Shown here one piece after another: positions 27,621 through 36,891 of a stretch of 64,000 bases of DNA. A program made the translations under genes and the position numbers. Every line of letters begins with the position of its first letter. Within the stretch, counting starts at the first letter, position 1. The stretch is from RYN-230 sp963711705 (GTDB taxonomy: Bacteria; Actinomycetota; Actinomycetes; Streptosporangiales; Streptosporangiaceae), in contig CAVQFM010000014.1 in NCBI GenBank assembly GCA_963711705.1, forward strand, positions 62,001-126,000. The letters are read 5' to 3'. The notes beneath the pieces are model-generated. The model ran no database searches and had not been told where the DNA came from. It saw only the letters and a program-made list of their open reading frames with translations.

Positions 27621-28716
27621 TCAGCGGACCGGGAAAACGAGGATCATGTCGTCGCGGGGCCGGGGGATCCCGCGCCCGTCCCGGTTGCTGGTCGTGACCC
27701 ACAATGACCCGTCCGGCGCCCGCACCACCTCCCGCAGCCGGCCATAGTCACCGGCCACGTGCGGTACCGGCCGGCCCAGCTGGCCACCCGGCCCCAGCGG
27801 GACCTGCCACAGCCGTTCCCCGCGCAGCGCGGCCACCCACAGGCTGCCGCCGGCGATGGCCACCCCCGACGGCGACGCCTCGCTGGGCGCCCAGGTCAGC
27901 TCGGGATCGGTGTACCGGCCGCGGCCGCCCGCGCCCTCGATGACCGGCCAGCCGTAGTTGTGCCCTTTCTCGATCCGGTTCACCTCGTCGAAGCGGTCCT
28001 GGCCGAGTTCGCTGGCATACATCCGCCCGGCGCCGTCCCAGGCCAGGCCCTGGACGTTGCGGTGCCCGTAGGACCAGACCAGCGTCCCGAACGGGTTGCC
28101 CGGCGCGGGCCTGCCCTCCGGCGTCATCCGCAGGATCTTGCCGCCCAGCGAACTCCGGTCCTGGGCCAGGCCGGGCTCGGCATGCTCGCCAGTGGTGGCC
28201 CACAGCATCCCGTCCGGGCCGAACGCCAGCCGTCCGCCGTTGTGGATCGCGCCGCGCGGGATGCCGGTCAGGACCGGCTGCGGGGGCCCGAGGTGACCGC
28301 CGGTGTACCGCAGCCGCACGATCCGGTTGTCGCTGTGCGTGCTGAAGTACAGGTAGACCAGCCGGTCGTGGCTGAACGACGGGGACACCGCGACGCCGAG
28401 CAGCCCGCCTTCACCGTAGGGTTCCACCCCGGGCACGGTGCCGGCCACGCTGACCCGGCCGTGCTGGGTCACCCGGAGCAGCCGGCCGCTGTCGCGTTCG
28501 GTCACCAGCGCGTCGCCGCCGGGCAGGAACGCGATCGCCCACGGCACTTTCAGGCTCCGGGCCAGCACAGTCGGCTGGCCCAGGCGCGCGGCGGCCGGGG
28601 CGGCCGCGCTGGGCGGGGCCGTGCTCTGTACCCACGGGCGTGGCCGCGTCGCTGGTGCACGCGCTCGCGGCCAGGCCGGCGCAGAGCGCGATGACCGCGA
28701 TGACCCGTGACTTCAT
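27621..28716 (-). pseudogene. PQQ-dependent sugar (glucose/sorbosone) dehydrogenase lipoprotein, frameshifted
   Basis: The main frame (from about 28650 down to 27621) is a GSDH-family beta-propeller: VPWAIAFLPGGDALVTERDSGR, GEGGLLGVAVSPSF, GAIHNGGRLAFGPDGMLW, RNVQGLAWD and GHNYGWPVIEG. It oxidises a sugar with PQQ at the cell surface. The lipoprotein signal (MKSRVIAVIALCAGLAASAC) starts at 28716 in another frame. The two join if one base is removed near 28645, around the GTGGGTAC stretch. The gene is therefore either broken or hit by a sequencing insertion. Confidence 0.8.
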
Positions 28717-29134
28717 GGACGACCCCCACCACTGCGCCTAGTCCCCGCGTCTTCATCGTCCGGTGGGGTGGTGGGGGTTGTGCGCCGGCCGGGTGGAGAC
28801 GGTGCGGAGACCGGTGGTAGGGGTTGTGCATCGCCGGGTGGTCGGGCTGGGCCGCGGACCGCGTGACCCGGCGCAGGGCCAGCCGTCTAGCCCGCCCGGG
28901 CCGACAGCAGGATCTCCACGATCAGCAGCCGGCTTCCGGCAGTAACCATCGGCCGGCCCCTTGCACCTGGCTATTTGCACCCGGCCCCTTGCATCGTCCC
29001 GGCTGCGGCGCTTCTATGGTCGGTGGAAATGCCGATCATGGGCCTGCGCCACCCCCCGCCATGCTGCGGGCCATACCGGTAGCCACTGCGTGGCCAGCTG
29101 GGCTGGTACGGCCTGCGAGCATGGGAGGACTGCA
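28717..29134. other. Intergenic stretch with an imperfect direct repeat
   Basis: This is the region between the sugar dehydrogenase (minus) and the HD-GYP/LuxR gene (plus). No gene is convincing. Two imperfect direct copies of a G/T-rich block (28760-28796 and 28811-28841, sharing GGGGTTGTGC and CCGGGTGG) are spaced by about 51 bases. They may bear on the promoter of either gene. Confidence 0.5.
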
Positions 29135-30679
29135 CTGGCTGGCAAGTTGCGGCTGGCCGAGGCGGCCGGCGTCCTGTCGCTGTCCACCGACCTGGCCATG
29201 GGCCAGCCCCTGGAGCACGGGCTGCGCACCGCCACGCTGGCGTTGCGGCTGGCCCAGGCCATGGGCCTGACCGAAGACGAGCAGGTGACGGTCTTCTACA
29301 CCGGCCTCCTGCACTCCGCGGGCTGCACCGCGGACAGCGAGGTCGACGCGCGCTTCTTCGGGGATGAGCTGGCCGCCCGGCCGCCGATGATGGCCGCGTT
29401 CTCCGGGTCCCGGCTGGGGCTGATGGTGGCGGTCATGCGGGTCGCGCACCAGGGGAGCGCGCCGCTGGTGCGGGCGGCGATGATGGCCCGGGGCGCGATC
29501 GGCGGGGTAGCGGAGTTCCGCTGGTGGGCCCGCGCGCATTGCGACGTGGCCCGGCTGCTGGGCGCCCGGATGGGGCTCACCGGGCCGGTTCAGCTGGCGT
29601 TGCGCCATCTGTATGAGCGCTGGGACGGCAAGGGCATGCCGGGCGAGCTGCGTGGCCAGCAGCTGCCGCTGGCGGTGCGGCTGATGCAGGTGGCCCAGGA
29701 CGCGGACATGGCCTGGCAGCAGGGCGGGGCCGGGCTGGCCAGCGGGCTGCTGGCGGAGCGGGCTGGGTCCGGCCTGGACCCGGAGGCCGTGGCGGTGTTC
29801 CTGGGCCTCGGCGGCCAGGTCTACGCGGGCCTGGACGCGCCCTCGATCTGGGACGAGGTCATGCTCGATGAGCCTGGTCCACAGCCGGTGCTGAGCGAGG
29901 ACCGGGTGGACGCGTGCCTGTCGGCGGTCGCGGACTTCGCCGACCTGAAGAGCATGTGGACGATCGGCCACTCGCGCGGTGTCGCCGGGCTGGCCCGGCA
30001 GGCCGGTCTGCTGGCTGGGCTGCCCCCGGCCGAGGTGACGCTGCTGTACCGGGCCGCGCTGGTGCATGACATCGGCCGGGTCACGGTGCCGTTCCGGGTG
30101 TGGGCCAAGCCCGGCCCGCTGAGCCGGGGCGAGCGGGAGCAGGTACGGCTGCACGCCTACCACAGCGAGCGGGTGCTGGACGCGGCCGATGCGCTGCGGC
30201 CGCTGGCCCGGCTGGCCGGTTCGCACGGCGAGCGCTGTGACGGGTCTGGCTACCACCGTGGCAGCCGGGCCGCCGACCTGCCGCTGACCGCGCGGCTGCT
30301 GGCCGCGGCCGACTGTTACCACGCGATGCGGGAGCCCCGGTCCCACCGGCCGGCCCGGCCGCCCGCGCTCGCGGCCGCGGAACTAAGCCGGGAAGCCGAG
30401 CAGGGCCGGCTCGCGCCGGACGCGGTGAACGCGGTGCTGGCCGCGGCCGGACAGCCCGCCCGGCCGGTAGCCCGGCCGGGCGGGCTGTCCGAGCGGGAGT
30501 GCGAGGTGCTGACGCTGCTCGCCCGCGGGATGGCCACCAAGCAGATCGCCCGCCAGCTGGGGATTTCCCCGAAGACCTGCGACCACCACATCCAGTCGGT
30601 GTACACCAAGGCGGGCGTGTCCACCCGGGCCGGTGCGACGTTGTTCGCGCTTGAGCACGGGATGGCCGCCCTGCGGTGA
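29135..30679 (+). CDS. HD-GYP-like phosphohydrolase fused to a LuxR helix-turn-helix
   Basis: This is a protein of about 514 residues. The first half looks like a degenerate HD domain (LLHSAGC in place of an HD pair; HLYERWDGKGMPG). The second half is a complete HD-GYP-like domain (GHSRGVAGLARQAGLLAG, ALVHDIGRVTVP, GSHGERCDGSGY). The C-terminus is a LuxR DNA-binding domain (LSERECEVLTLLARGMATKQIARQLGIS). It may couple hydrolysis or binding of a nucleotide second messenger to transcription. The start is uncertain: GGGAGG at 29123-29128 fits a CTG at 29135, and a TTG at 29147 is the alternative. Confidence 0.75.
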   Translation: MAGKLRLAEAAGVLSLSTDLAMGQPLEHGLRTATLALRLAQAMGLTEDEQVTVFYTGLLHSAGCTADSEVDARFFGDELAARPPMMAAFSGSRLGLMVAVMRVAHQGSAPLVRAAMMARGAIGGVAEFRWWARAHCDVARLLGARMGLTGPVQLALRHLYERWDGKGMPGELRGQQLPLAVRLMQVAQDADMAWQQGGAGLASGLLAERAGSGLDPEAVAVFLGLGGQVYAGLDAPSIWDEVMLDEPGPQPVLSEDRVDACLSAVADFADLKSMWTIGHSRGVAGLARQAGLLAGLPPAEVTLLYRAALVHDIGRVTVPFRVWAKPGPLSRGEREQVRLHAYHSERVLDAADALRPLARLAGSHGERCDGSGYHRGSRAADLPLTARLLAAADCYHAMREPRSHRPARPPALAAAELSREAEQGRLAPDAVNAVLAAAGQPARPVARPGGLSERECEVLTLLARGMATKQIARQLGISPKTCDHHIQSVYTKAGVSTRAGATLFALEHGMAALR

Positions 30680-30730
30680 CACGGCCGCCTTAGCACGGAA
30701 TTGGCGATTTGACCGGGCTACCGGCTGGGC

Positions 30731-30760
30731 CCGGCGATGGGGAATTCTCCCCATTGCCGG
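30731..30760 (+). terminator. Strong hairpin between convergent genes
   Basis: A 13-bp stem with one G-U pair (CCGGCGATGGGGA / TCCCCATTGCCGG) and an ATTC loop lies 51 bases after the HD-GYP/LuxR stop. The symmetry would work for both converging transcripts. There is no long T tract, which is common in actinobacteria. Confidence 0.6.
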
Positions 30761-30947
30761 TCTTGCCGGGCCCGCCTAGCGTCGGCCTAGCGCAGGCCCG
30801 GTGGAGATGGCCGCGCGAGCTGCACACGCAGCCTGGCAGCGGGGGGCTGCCAGGTCCGGACCGAGGCCGCCGTCGGCCGACGCGGGCCGGGCGCGCCGGC
30901 CATCTCCGCTGGTCTGCGCTGCCCGGCCCGGGGCGCACCCGCCGGAG

Positions 30948-32715
30948 TCACGAGCCACGCGGGCAGGGGTAGAACACGCGGCCGTCCAGGTCCACGTCGA
31001 ACTTGACCGCGGCGAAGCCGTTGGCCGGCGCCCACACCGCCCGGCAGAACGCGGCAAAGGTCCGCTTGCCCTTGCCGCACGGCTGGCCCGGGTTGCAGAC
31101 GACGTGATCGGCGCCGTACTCGGCCTCGCCCACCCATTTGCCGGTGGGCTGCTGGGCGGTCCGGTCCGCGGTGAAGTCATCCCAGCCGCACGGCGTGCGG
31201 CCGTGCAGGCCGGTGCAGGTGATCCCGTACTGCTTGCTGCCCGTCAGCTGCGACGCGAAGCACATGTGGTAGGCGTAGCACTCCTCGACGACCGCGCCGT
31301 CCGCGTAGTGCCGCCCCCACCAGGACAGCAGCGGCGAGTTCTTCCACAGCCCGGCCATCCCATAGCGGTGGATCTCGTTGAACGCGTAGGCCAGGAAGTT
31401 CTGCGCGTCGCCCGGGGTGAGCCGGAACCCGGTGGTGGACGGCGGGTCGAAGCTGTCGATGTCGTCGAGCTCGACCGCGTCGAAGCCCTTCCGGGCGCAC
31501 ATGCTGATCCGCTCGCGGAGCATCGGCTTGAGCGCGTCCAGCTGGCGGAAGTCCAGCCACCGCTCCTGCGGGTAGCCGAAGTACACCTTGCCCAGCGTGG
31601 CCGCCGGGAAATAACCGCCCCACGGTGTCGGGCTGCCGTCCGGGCGGTAATCCTCCCAGGCCAGGTCGAGGTAGCAGACGGTCTTCGGATGGGCCAGGGT
31701 GCTCGCCTGCCAGCGGGTCTCGATCGCGTGGACCTGCGCCCGGGTGGTCAGGAACCCGTCGATGTCGTAGATGTCCACCGCGTGCCGGCCCGTCCGCTGC
31801 AGCGGGGTGACCCGGCCGATCTGCCAGTCCCAGCGCATCGGCCGATGGCTGGCCGCCAGATGCGGCGGGTACCAGCACTGGTGCTGGGCGGACGACTGGC
31901 ATCCGGCTGGCGCGGGCAGCGGCACGACATGCCAGCCGAACCGGATCACCGTGCCGCCAGCCCGGTTGACGGTGCGCACCGCGACCTGATGCGGGCCCGG
32001 CCGCAGGTGCCCGGTGTAGAACACCCGGTTGCCGGGCAGCGCCCGCCACTGGCCACCGTCCACCTGATACCGCTGGGCCGGGCGGCCGTCGGCCTGGTTG
32101 TAGTGCGGCGCCTCGACCTGGAAGTACTCGGCGTCCGAGGCCGTGTACGCGCTCCGGGGTCCCGTTGTAGAACTCCGCGGCCGGCGCCACGTGCCGCCGG
32201 TACGCCCGGACCGTCCCGGCGGTCAGCCGGCTGACCGACCGGCGGATGACCTTGAACGTGAACGTGGACCGCTGGGTCTCGACCGTCTCGGCGGCGGTCT
32301 CGGTGACCCGCAGCCGCCGCCCGGTGTCGGCGTGCCCGACCCGGTACTGCCGGGCCGCGAACGGCGTCGCGGTCGAATCGGCCGCGGTCACGCAGTGCCG
32401 CCCGGTCCGGGTGCAGCTCTGCCAGGTGTAGGCGACCGCGAAGCTGAGCAGGTGCATGCCGCGGGGCAGCCGGGGCCGGTGCCAGGTCAGCCCGGTGGCG
32501 GTGACCGTGGCGCCGTCCCGGAGCGGGCCGGTGATCCGCAGCGTGCCCCGGTGGCTGGGCGGCGGGACCGGCCGGCTGGCCGCGCTGACGGCGGTGACGG
32601 CCCCCTGGGACGCCCGGGCGGGCGGGCCCGCGGCCAGCGGCAGCACCGATGCGGCCAGGATGACCGCCGTGATCCCGGCCAGCCGGCCGGACCGGGTAAG
32701 CGAGGCCAGGCGCAT
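30948..32715 (-). pseudogene. Secreted GH114 (endo-alpha-1,4-polygalactosaminidase family) protein, frameshifted
   Basis: The N-terminus (ATG 32715, GGAG upstream) has a signal peptide (GRLAGITAVILAASVLPLAAG) and an Ig-like part (LRITGPLRDGATVTATGLTW). The C-terminal half is a GH114 TIM barrel: CYLDLAWEDYRPD, CARKGFDAVELDDIDSFD with the acidic catalytic-type residues, FNEIHRYGMAGLWKNS and NGFAAVKFDVDLDG. The halves are in different frames. Removing one base near 32153-32157 joins EFYNGTP to SAYTASDAEYFQVEAP. GH114 enzymes cut alpha-1,4-linked galactosamine polymers. Located next to GH4 and Aga/Tag-like genes, it is probably the outside enzyme of that locus. Confidence 0.8.
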
Positions 32716-32738
32716 GACGGCTCCTCGTTCGCCGCGGA

Positions 32739-32792
32739 CCATGATCAGGGCAATCTGTGTCACCAGCTGGCGCACATTGATCACGATCATGG
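32739..32792. repeat. REP-like imperfect palindrome, copy 1
   Basis: A 54-nt element begins CCATGATC and ends GATCACGATCATGG, with CAATCTG inside. Read on the opposite strand, the element at 53699-53753 has the same ends and the same inner CAATCTG. It lies in the gap upstream of the GH114 gene. Confidence 0.65.
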
Positions 32793-32866
32793 ATGGGGGT
32801 GGGTGGGGGGGATGGGGCCGGGGGAAGAAGTGATGGGGTCGGGTGAGGGGGGGTGGCGGGGTGGTC
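32791..32866 (+). other. G-run-rich tract with G-quadruplex potential
   Basis: The plus strand has many runs of three to seven G within about 75 bases, between the GH4 gene's stop (32865) and the repeat upstream of GH114. That is enough for several overlapping four-run quadruplex patterns. It could affect transcription of the minus-strand genes passing through. Confidence 0.5.
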
Positions 32867-34160
32867 AGCGGGTGAAGGCGCGGGGAAGCAGGTCACTGTG
32901 GGCCTCGAACAGGTCGTCGCACATCGCGACGATCTCGGCTGTGGTCAGGGTGGCGGCCGTGTTCGGGTCGAGCAGCGCGGCCTGGTAGACGTGGTCGCGT
33001 GATTCCTCCAGCGCGGCCCGGACGGTCAGCTCGACGACGCCCAGGAAGGTCCGGTTCAGCGCGGCGAGCTGCGGCGGCAGTTCCCCAACGGCGACCGGCT
33101 TGGGCCCGCCCGCACCAACCAGGCAGGGCACTTCGACGCAGCACTCGGCGGGCAGGCTGGAGATCAGCCCGCCGTTGCGGATGTTCACGTGCAGCTCGCG
33201 TTCCTGGCCGGTCTGCAGTGAGTGGATGAACAGCGACGCCAGCTCGTCGGTCGGGGTCAGGTCGAGCGGGGCGCCGGTTGCCAGGTCCTGCTGCAATGAC
33301 TCGAGCTCACGCAGGTTCTCCTCGGACCGGGCCAGGTAGTCGCCCACGAAGATCTGGAACCGCTGGATCTGCGAGTCGTGGTGCATGAACCACGGCACGT
33401 ACTCGGCGGAGTGCTCACTCGACTCGGTCGGGAAGTAACCGAACCGGCGGAAGATCTCCACCCGGACCCGGCGCTGCAGCTGCGGCGAGCCCTCGATGAT
33501 CTGCGCCAGCCGGGGGTACAGCGACTCGCCGTCCTGCTCGAAGCGCAGCACGAACGCCTGGTGGTTGAAGCCCGCGGTCAGGAAGCGCACCCGGTCCGGG
33601 TCGGCACCGACCAGGCTGGTCAGGAAGGCCTGCGTGTCGCGGACCGAGTGGCACAGCCCGTACACCCGGCGCAGCCCGGTCCCGGCGTACACCGCCCAGG
33701 GCAGCATGGCCATCGGGTTGCTGTAGCTGAGCAGGTAGGCGTCCGGGCAGACCTCCGCCATGTCCGCGGCCAGCGCCACCACCACCGGGATGGTCCGCAG
33801 GCCGCGGAAGATCCCGCCGATACCCAGCGTGTCGCCGATCGTCTGGCGCACCCCGTACCGGGCCGGGATGTCGAAGTCGGCCCGGGTGGCCGCGTACCCG
33901 CCCACCTGGACCTCGTTGATCACGTAGTCGGCCTCGGCCAGCGCGGCGCGCCGGTCGGCGGTGGCGGTCACCTCCGCGCCGCACCCGGTCTGGGCGGCGA
34001 TCCGGCGGGCCAGCCGCTCGGCGTGGGCCAGCCGCTCGGCGCTGATGTCATACAGCGACAGGTGCAGGCGGCCGTGCAACTCCGGGTAGCTGCACAGGTC
34101 CGTCACGACGTTGCGGGTGAACTCGATGCTGCCCGCGCCGACGAAGGTAACCTTGATCAC
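32865..34160 (-). CDS. GH4-family NAD- and Mn-dependent glycosidase (alpha-galactosidase type), paralogue 1
   Basis: GH4 enzymes cleave glycosides by a redox/elimination mechanism with bound NAD and a divalent metal. The NAD-binding start IKVTFVGAGSIEFTRNVV is followed by LYDISAERLAHAERLA, the metal-ligand motif GLCHSV (CHSV, as in MelA-type alpha-galactosidases) and the second metal ligand in AGFNHQAFVLRF, then FPTESSEHSAEYVPW. I set the GTG at 34160 as start so that it matches paralogue 3; an ATG at 34178 is possible. Codon use is like the host. A pfkB-aldolase fossil lies just upstream on the same strand. Confidence 0.85.
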   Translation of the reverse strand: MIKVTFVGAGSIEFTRNVVTDLCSYPELHGRLHLSLYDISAERLAHAERLARRIAAQTGCGAEVTATADRRAALAEADYVINEVQVGGYAATRADFDIPARYGVRQTIGDTLGIGGIFRGLRTIPVVVALAADMAEVCPDAYLLSYSNPMAMLPWAVYAGTGLRRVYGLCHSVRDTQAFLTSLVGADPDRVRFLTAGFNHQAFVLRFEQDGESLYPRLAQIIEGSPQLQRRVRVEIFRRFGYFPTESSEHSAEYVPWFMHHDSQIQRFQIFVGDYLARSEENLRELESLQQDLATGAPLDLTPTDELASLFIHSLQTGQERELHVNIRNGGLISSLPAECCVEVPCLVGAGGPKPVAVGELPPQLAALNRTFLGVVELTVRAALEESRDHVYQAALLDPNTAATLTTAEIVAMCDDLFEAHSDLLPRAFTR

Positions 34161-34384
34161 AGCTTGAGAGTGTCGCATTCCGGCCGTTTTCGCGCAAGAC
34201 CGCGCATCCAGCCGCCATCCCCTGCGCGCAGGCCCCTTGACACCACCACCTGGGGCTCAAATTGTCGTTCTCTCGTGTCTAGCCTTGTTGCGGTCACCGT
34301 GGCGGGACTCGATGACGATAGGCCCCTCACACCGTCGTAACGGCCCTCGCGGCGGGCCCGGTGGACAGCCTCCACCCGCTCTCG

Positions 34385-34660
34385 GTCACGGCGTGCCCGA
34401 TCACGGGCGCGCCGACGGCCTCAGCGCCGGCTCGACCGCCTCGGCGTGATCAATGCCAATGACGTTGAAGGCGCCAACCAGGGCGGCCGCCCGCCGTGGA
34501 CAGGCTGCGCCCGGCGAGGTCTTCCCGCTCGCCCAGGTTCGGCTTGACGATGGCCGGGCGGGCGGCCGTACCCCGGAGCAGTGCCTCGCCGTGCGCGTCC
34601 AGCACGGTGGGTGCGCCGGCCTGCCACGGACCGTGTCGACCACGGCGAAGGTCCGCCGGG
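34385..34660 (-). pseudogene. Fossil of a pfkB kinase joined to a class II aldolase start
   Basis: Reading the minus strand, 34617-34490 encodes GAPTVLDAHGEALLRGTAA and RPAIVKPN, matching the intact pfkB at 49.5 kb (GVPAVLDAHGEALRLGAAARPAIVKPN). Then 34482-34430 encodes LVGAFNVIGIDHAEAV, matching the intact aldolase (GVGAFNVIGIEHAEAI), with EAVGAPVI one frame over at about 34400. The remnant keeps the order pfkB then aldolase but has lost the middle and carries frameshifts. It shows that a second copy of this pair once preceded the GH4 gene. Confidence 0.75.
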
Positions 34661-34819
34661 TTTGCCGCCGATCCGGGTGAGCAACGCCGGGCACGTGACG
34701 GGTCACATCCCGAGCCGGGGGTGGGCGACGACGAGGATAACTGTGATCTGCTGGGATCAGCACGGGCGAGGGAGACCGAACGGGCCAGGTGAGAGGGCTG
34801 GCCGGGGCTGGCGTGCAGC

Positions 34820-34932
34820 CAGGCGAATCGACCGTCCTGATCGTTCCAACAGCACTACGAACGACCAGAAGCAGCCTTGCAGAGCGCACGAGTGTGTTCT
34901 AATATCCGCACATCCGAGCGAGAACGAAAGCA
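34820..34932 (+). repeat. 113-nt promoter-bearing direct repeat, copy A
   Basis: It aligns without gaps to 48075-48187. The last 73 bases differ at only about three positions and the first 40 are more diverged. Copy A precedes the intact permease operon, copy B a permease fossil. The two bracket 13,255 bases. Confidence 0.85.
34877..34905 (+). promoter_or_regulatory. Promoter of the sugar ABC importer operon
   Basis: A -35 TTGCAG (34877-34882) and a -10 TAATAT (34900-34905) are separated by exactly 17 bases, close to the primary sigma consensus. GAGCGAGAACG (34916-34926), just after the expected start point, may be a DeoR operator. The same layout is kept in copy B. Confidence 0.65.
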
Positions 34933-35021
34933 GACGCGACGACGAGGGCTCCCGGACCGCGGTGGTGTCCCAGCCCCGTCCGCGCCGCGCTCGCAGACCC
35001 ATATGAGCCGGTGGAGGGCTG

Positions 35022-35942
35022 ATGGCCACGACCATCGACGAAGCCACCATCGCCCGGGACGCCAACCGCCGTATCCGCCGCTCAAGCAATATCGCCGGCT
35101 GGACCTTCGCGGGCCCGTCCGTGTTCATCGTGCTCGGCCTGTCCTTCATCCCGATGATCTGGGCGGGCTACCTGTCGCTGACGGACTCGAACCTCCTGTC
35201 GGCGGGCCACTTCATCGGGTTCGCGAACTACGCCGCCCTGGCCAAGGATCCATTGCTCCGCCAGGCGTTCACGAACACGCTTCTGCTCGCCGTCATGTAC
35301 CTGCCGGTCGGCCTCGTTGCCGGGCTGGGCGTGGCGATCCTGCTGAACCGGAAGATCAAGCTCATCGGCTTCTACCGCACCTGCTTCCTGGTGCCGTTCG
35401 TCGCGTCGGCGGCGGCCGAGGGCCTGCTGTTCGGGTTCATCTTCGATCCCGACTTCGGGATCGTGAATGCCGGATTGCAGGCGGTGGGGCTGCCGCGCCA
35501 GGGCTTTCTCCAGGACCCCTCCCAGGCCCTGATCGTGCTGGCGATCGTGTACTTCTGGACCCAGTTCGGCTTCAACATCGTGATCTACCTCGCGGCACTC
35601 CAGGACATCCCCCAGGAGGTCTCCGAGGCAGCGTCGATCGATGGCGCGGGCAAATGGGCCAAGTTCTGGCACGTCACCGTGCCGACCGTCCGGCCGGTGA
35701 CGATCTTCCTGCTGGTGTGGGGCCTCATCGACGTGTTCCAGTTCTTCGACCTCGTCTACACGACGACGAAGGGAGGGCCCCTCAACTCGACGCTGACGCT
35801 CGTCTACTACATCTGGGAGCTGGCGTTCAACTTCTTCACGGCCGGCTACGGCGCGGCCGTCGCGTACGTCCTCTTCTTCACCAGCCTGATCGTGACCGTG
35901 GCCGCGCTCGCCTACGGCCGCAGGCGGAGGGTCACGCTGTGA
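35022..35942 (+). CDS. Sugar ABC transporter permease (MalF-like)
   Basis: This is an inner-membrane subunit of a CUT1-type carbohydrate importer, 306 residues with six predicted membrane segments. The ATPase-coupling EAA loop reads EVSEAASIDGAGKWAKFWHVTVP. GGAGGG lies 5 bases before the ATG. It overlaps the second permease by GTGA. It belongs with the lipoprotein at 36892 and, on the other strand, the MsmK-type ATPase at 46009. Confidence 0.92.
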   Translation: MATTIDEATIARDANRRIRRSSNIAGWTFAGPSVFIVLGLSFIPMIWAGYLSLTDSNLLSAGHFIGFANYAALAKDPLLRQAFTNTLLLAVMYLPVGLVAGLGVAILLNRKIKLIGFYRTCFLVPFVASAAAEGLLFGFIFDPDFGIVNAGLQAVGLPRQGFLQDPSQALIVLAIVYFWTQFGFNIVIYLAALQDIPQEVSEAASIDGAGKWAKFWHVTVPTVRPVTIFLLVWGLIDVFQFFDLVYTTTKGGPLNSTLTLVYYIWELAFNFFTAGYGAAVAYVLFFTSLIVTVAALAYGRRRRVTL

Positions 35943-36853
35943 CCAGCGAGCAGACCCTGCGGCCCGTGCCCGGCGTCGACATGGCGCTGCATCGCGCCCG
36001 GATCGAGGAGGCCGAGCGGCGGATGCGCCGGATCGGCTGGCGGCGCCACCTGCCGCAGCGCTGGCATCTGGTCCTGCTGCCCTTGTCGATCATCATGGTC
36101 CTGCCGTTCGTCTGGATGGTCCTCACGTCGTTCATGACCGACACCGAGATCAACCACCTCCCCCCGTCGATATGGCCTCATCACCTGTACACCGGGGGGT
36201 ATTCGACCGTCCTGGCCAGCTCGGACTTCCCCTACTGGTTCCTGAACAGCCTGATCGTCTCCGGCGCCGCCGTCATCGCCCAGCTGGTCCTGTGCAGCCT
36301 GGCCGGCTACGCGTTCGCGCGCATCCAGTTCCGGGGGTCGTCCGTGATGCTGATCCTGCTGCTCGCGACGGCCCTCATTCCGTTCCAGCTGACGGTGATC
36401 CCCACTTTCGTGATCTTCCACGACATCGGGCTCATCAACACGCTCGGGGCGCTCATCGTGCCGCAGCTGACATCCGCGCTGGGCATCTACCTCATGTACT
36501 CGTTCTTCCAGTCGTTCCCCAGAGAGCTGGAGGAGGCGGGGCGCATCGACGGCTGCAGCCGCCTGCAGGTCTTCCGGAAGATCGTGCTGCCGCTCGCGAG
36601 GCCGGCCCTGGCCGCCCTCGGCATCATCACGTTCATCTACGCGTGGAACGATCTGTTCTGGCCGCTGATCGCGATCACGTCGAGCCGCAGGTTCACCGTG
36701 CAGGTAGGCCTCACTACGTTCCAGGGTGAGCACATCACCCACTGGTCGCAAATTATGGCCAGCACGGTCTTGACCACGGTGCCAGTGTTGCTCGTGTTCG
36801 TTTTCGGCCAGCGCCGGTTTGTGCAGGCGATCACCGGAGCCGTCAAGGGATGA
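35939..36853 (+). CDS. Carbohydrate ABC transporter permease (MalG-like)
   Basis: This is the second CUT1 permease, 304 residues with six membrane segments. The EAA loop is ELEEAGRIDGCSRLQVFRKIVLP. The C-terminus, GQRRFVQAITGAVKG, is the family's conserved end and is the part that survives as a fossil at 48.2 kb. The GTG at 35939 overlaps the first permease stop (GTGA), so the two are coupled. The upstream frame is open but not coding. Confidence 0.92.
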   Translation: MTSEQTLRPVPGVDMALHRARIEEAERRMRRIGWRRHLPQRWHLVLLPLSIIMVLPFVWMVLTSFMTDTEINHLPPSIWPHHLYTGGYSTVLASSDFPYWFLNSLIVSGAAVIAQLVLCSLAGYAFARIQFRGSSVMLILLLATALIPFQLTVIPTFVIFHDIGLINTLGALIVPQLTSALGIYLMYSFFQSFPRELEEAGRIDGCSRLQVFRKIVLPLARPALAALGIITFIYAWNDLFWPLIAITSSRRFTVQVGLTTFQGEHITHWSQIMASTVLTTVPVLLVFVFGQRRFVQAITGAVKG

Positions 36854-36891
36854 CCGGCAACGGTCAGGGCTGACGAAGCAAGGAGACCAAT

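Noticed and set aside
34877..36853. Very long open frame ahead of the second permease (658 codons)
   Set aside because: Its first 354 codons lie over the promoter and the first permease in another frame and are Arg/Gly-rich shadow sequence. The permease proper starts at GTG 35939.
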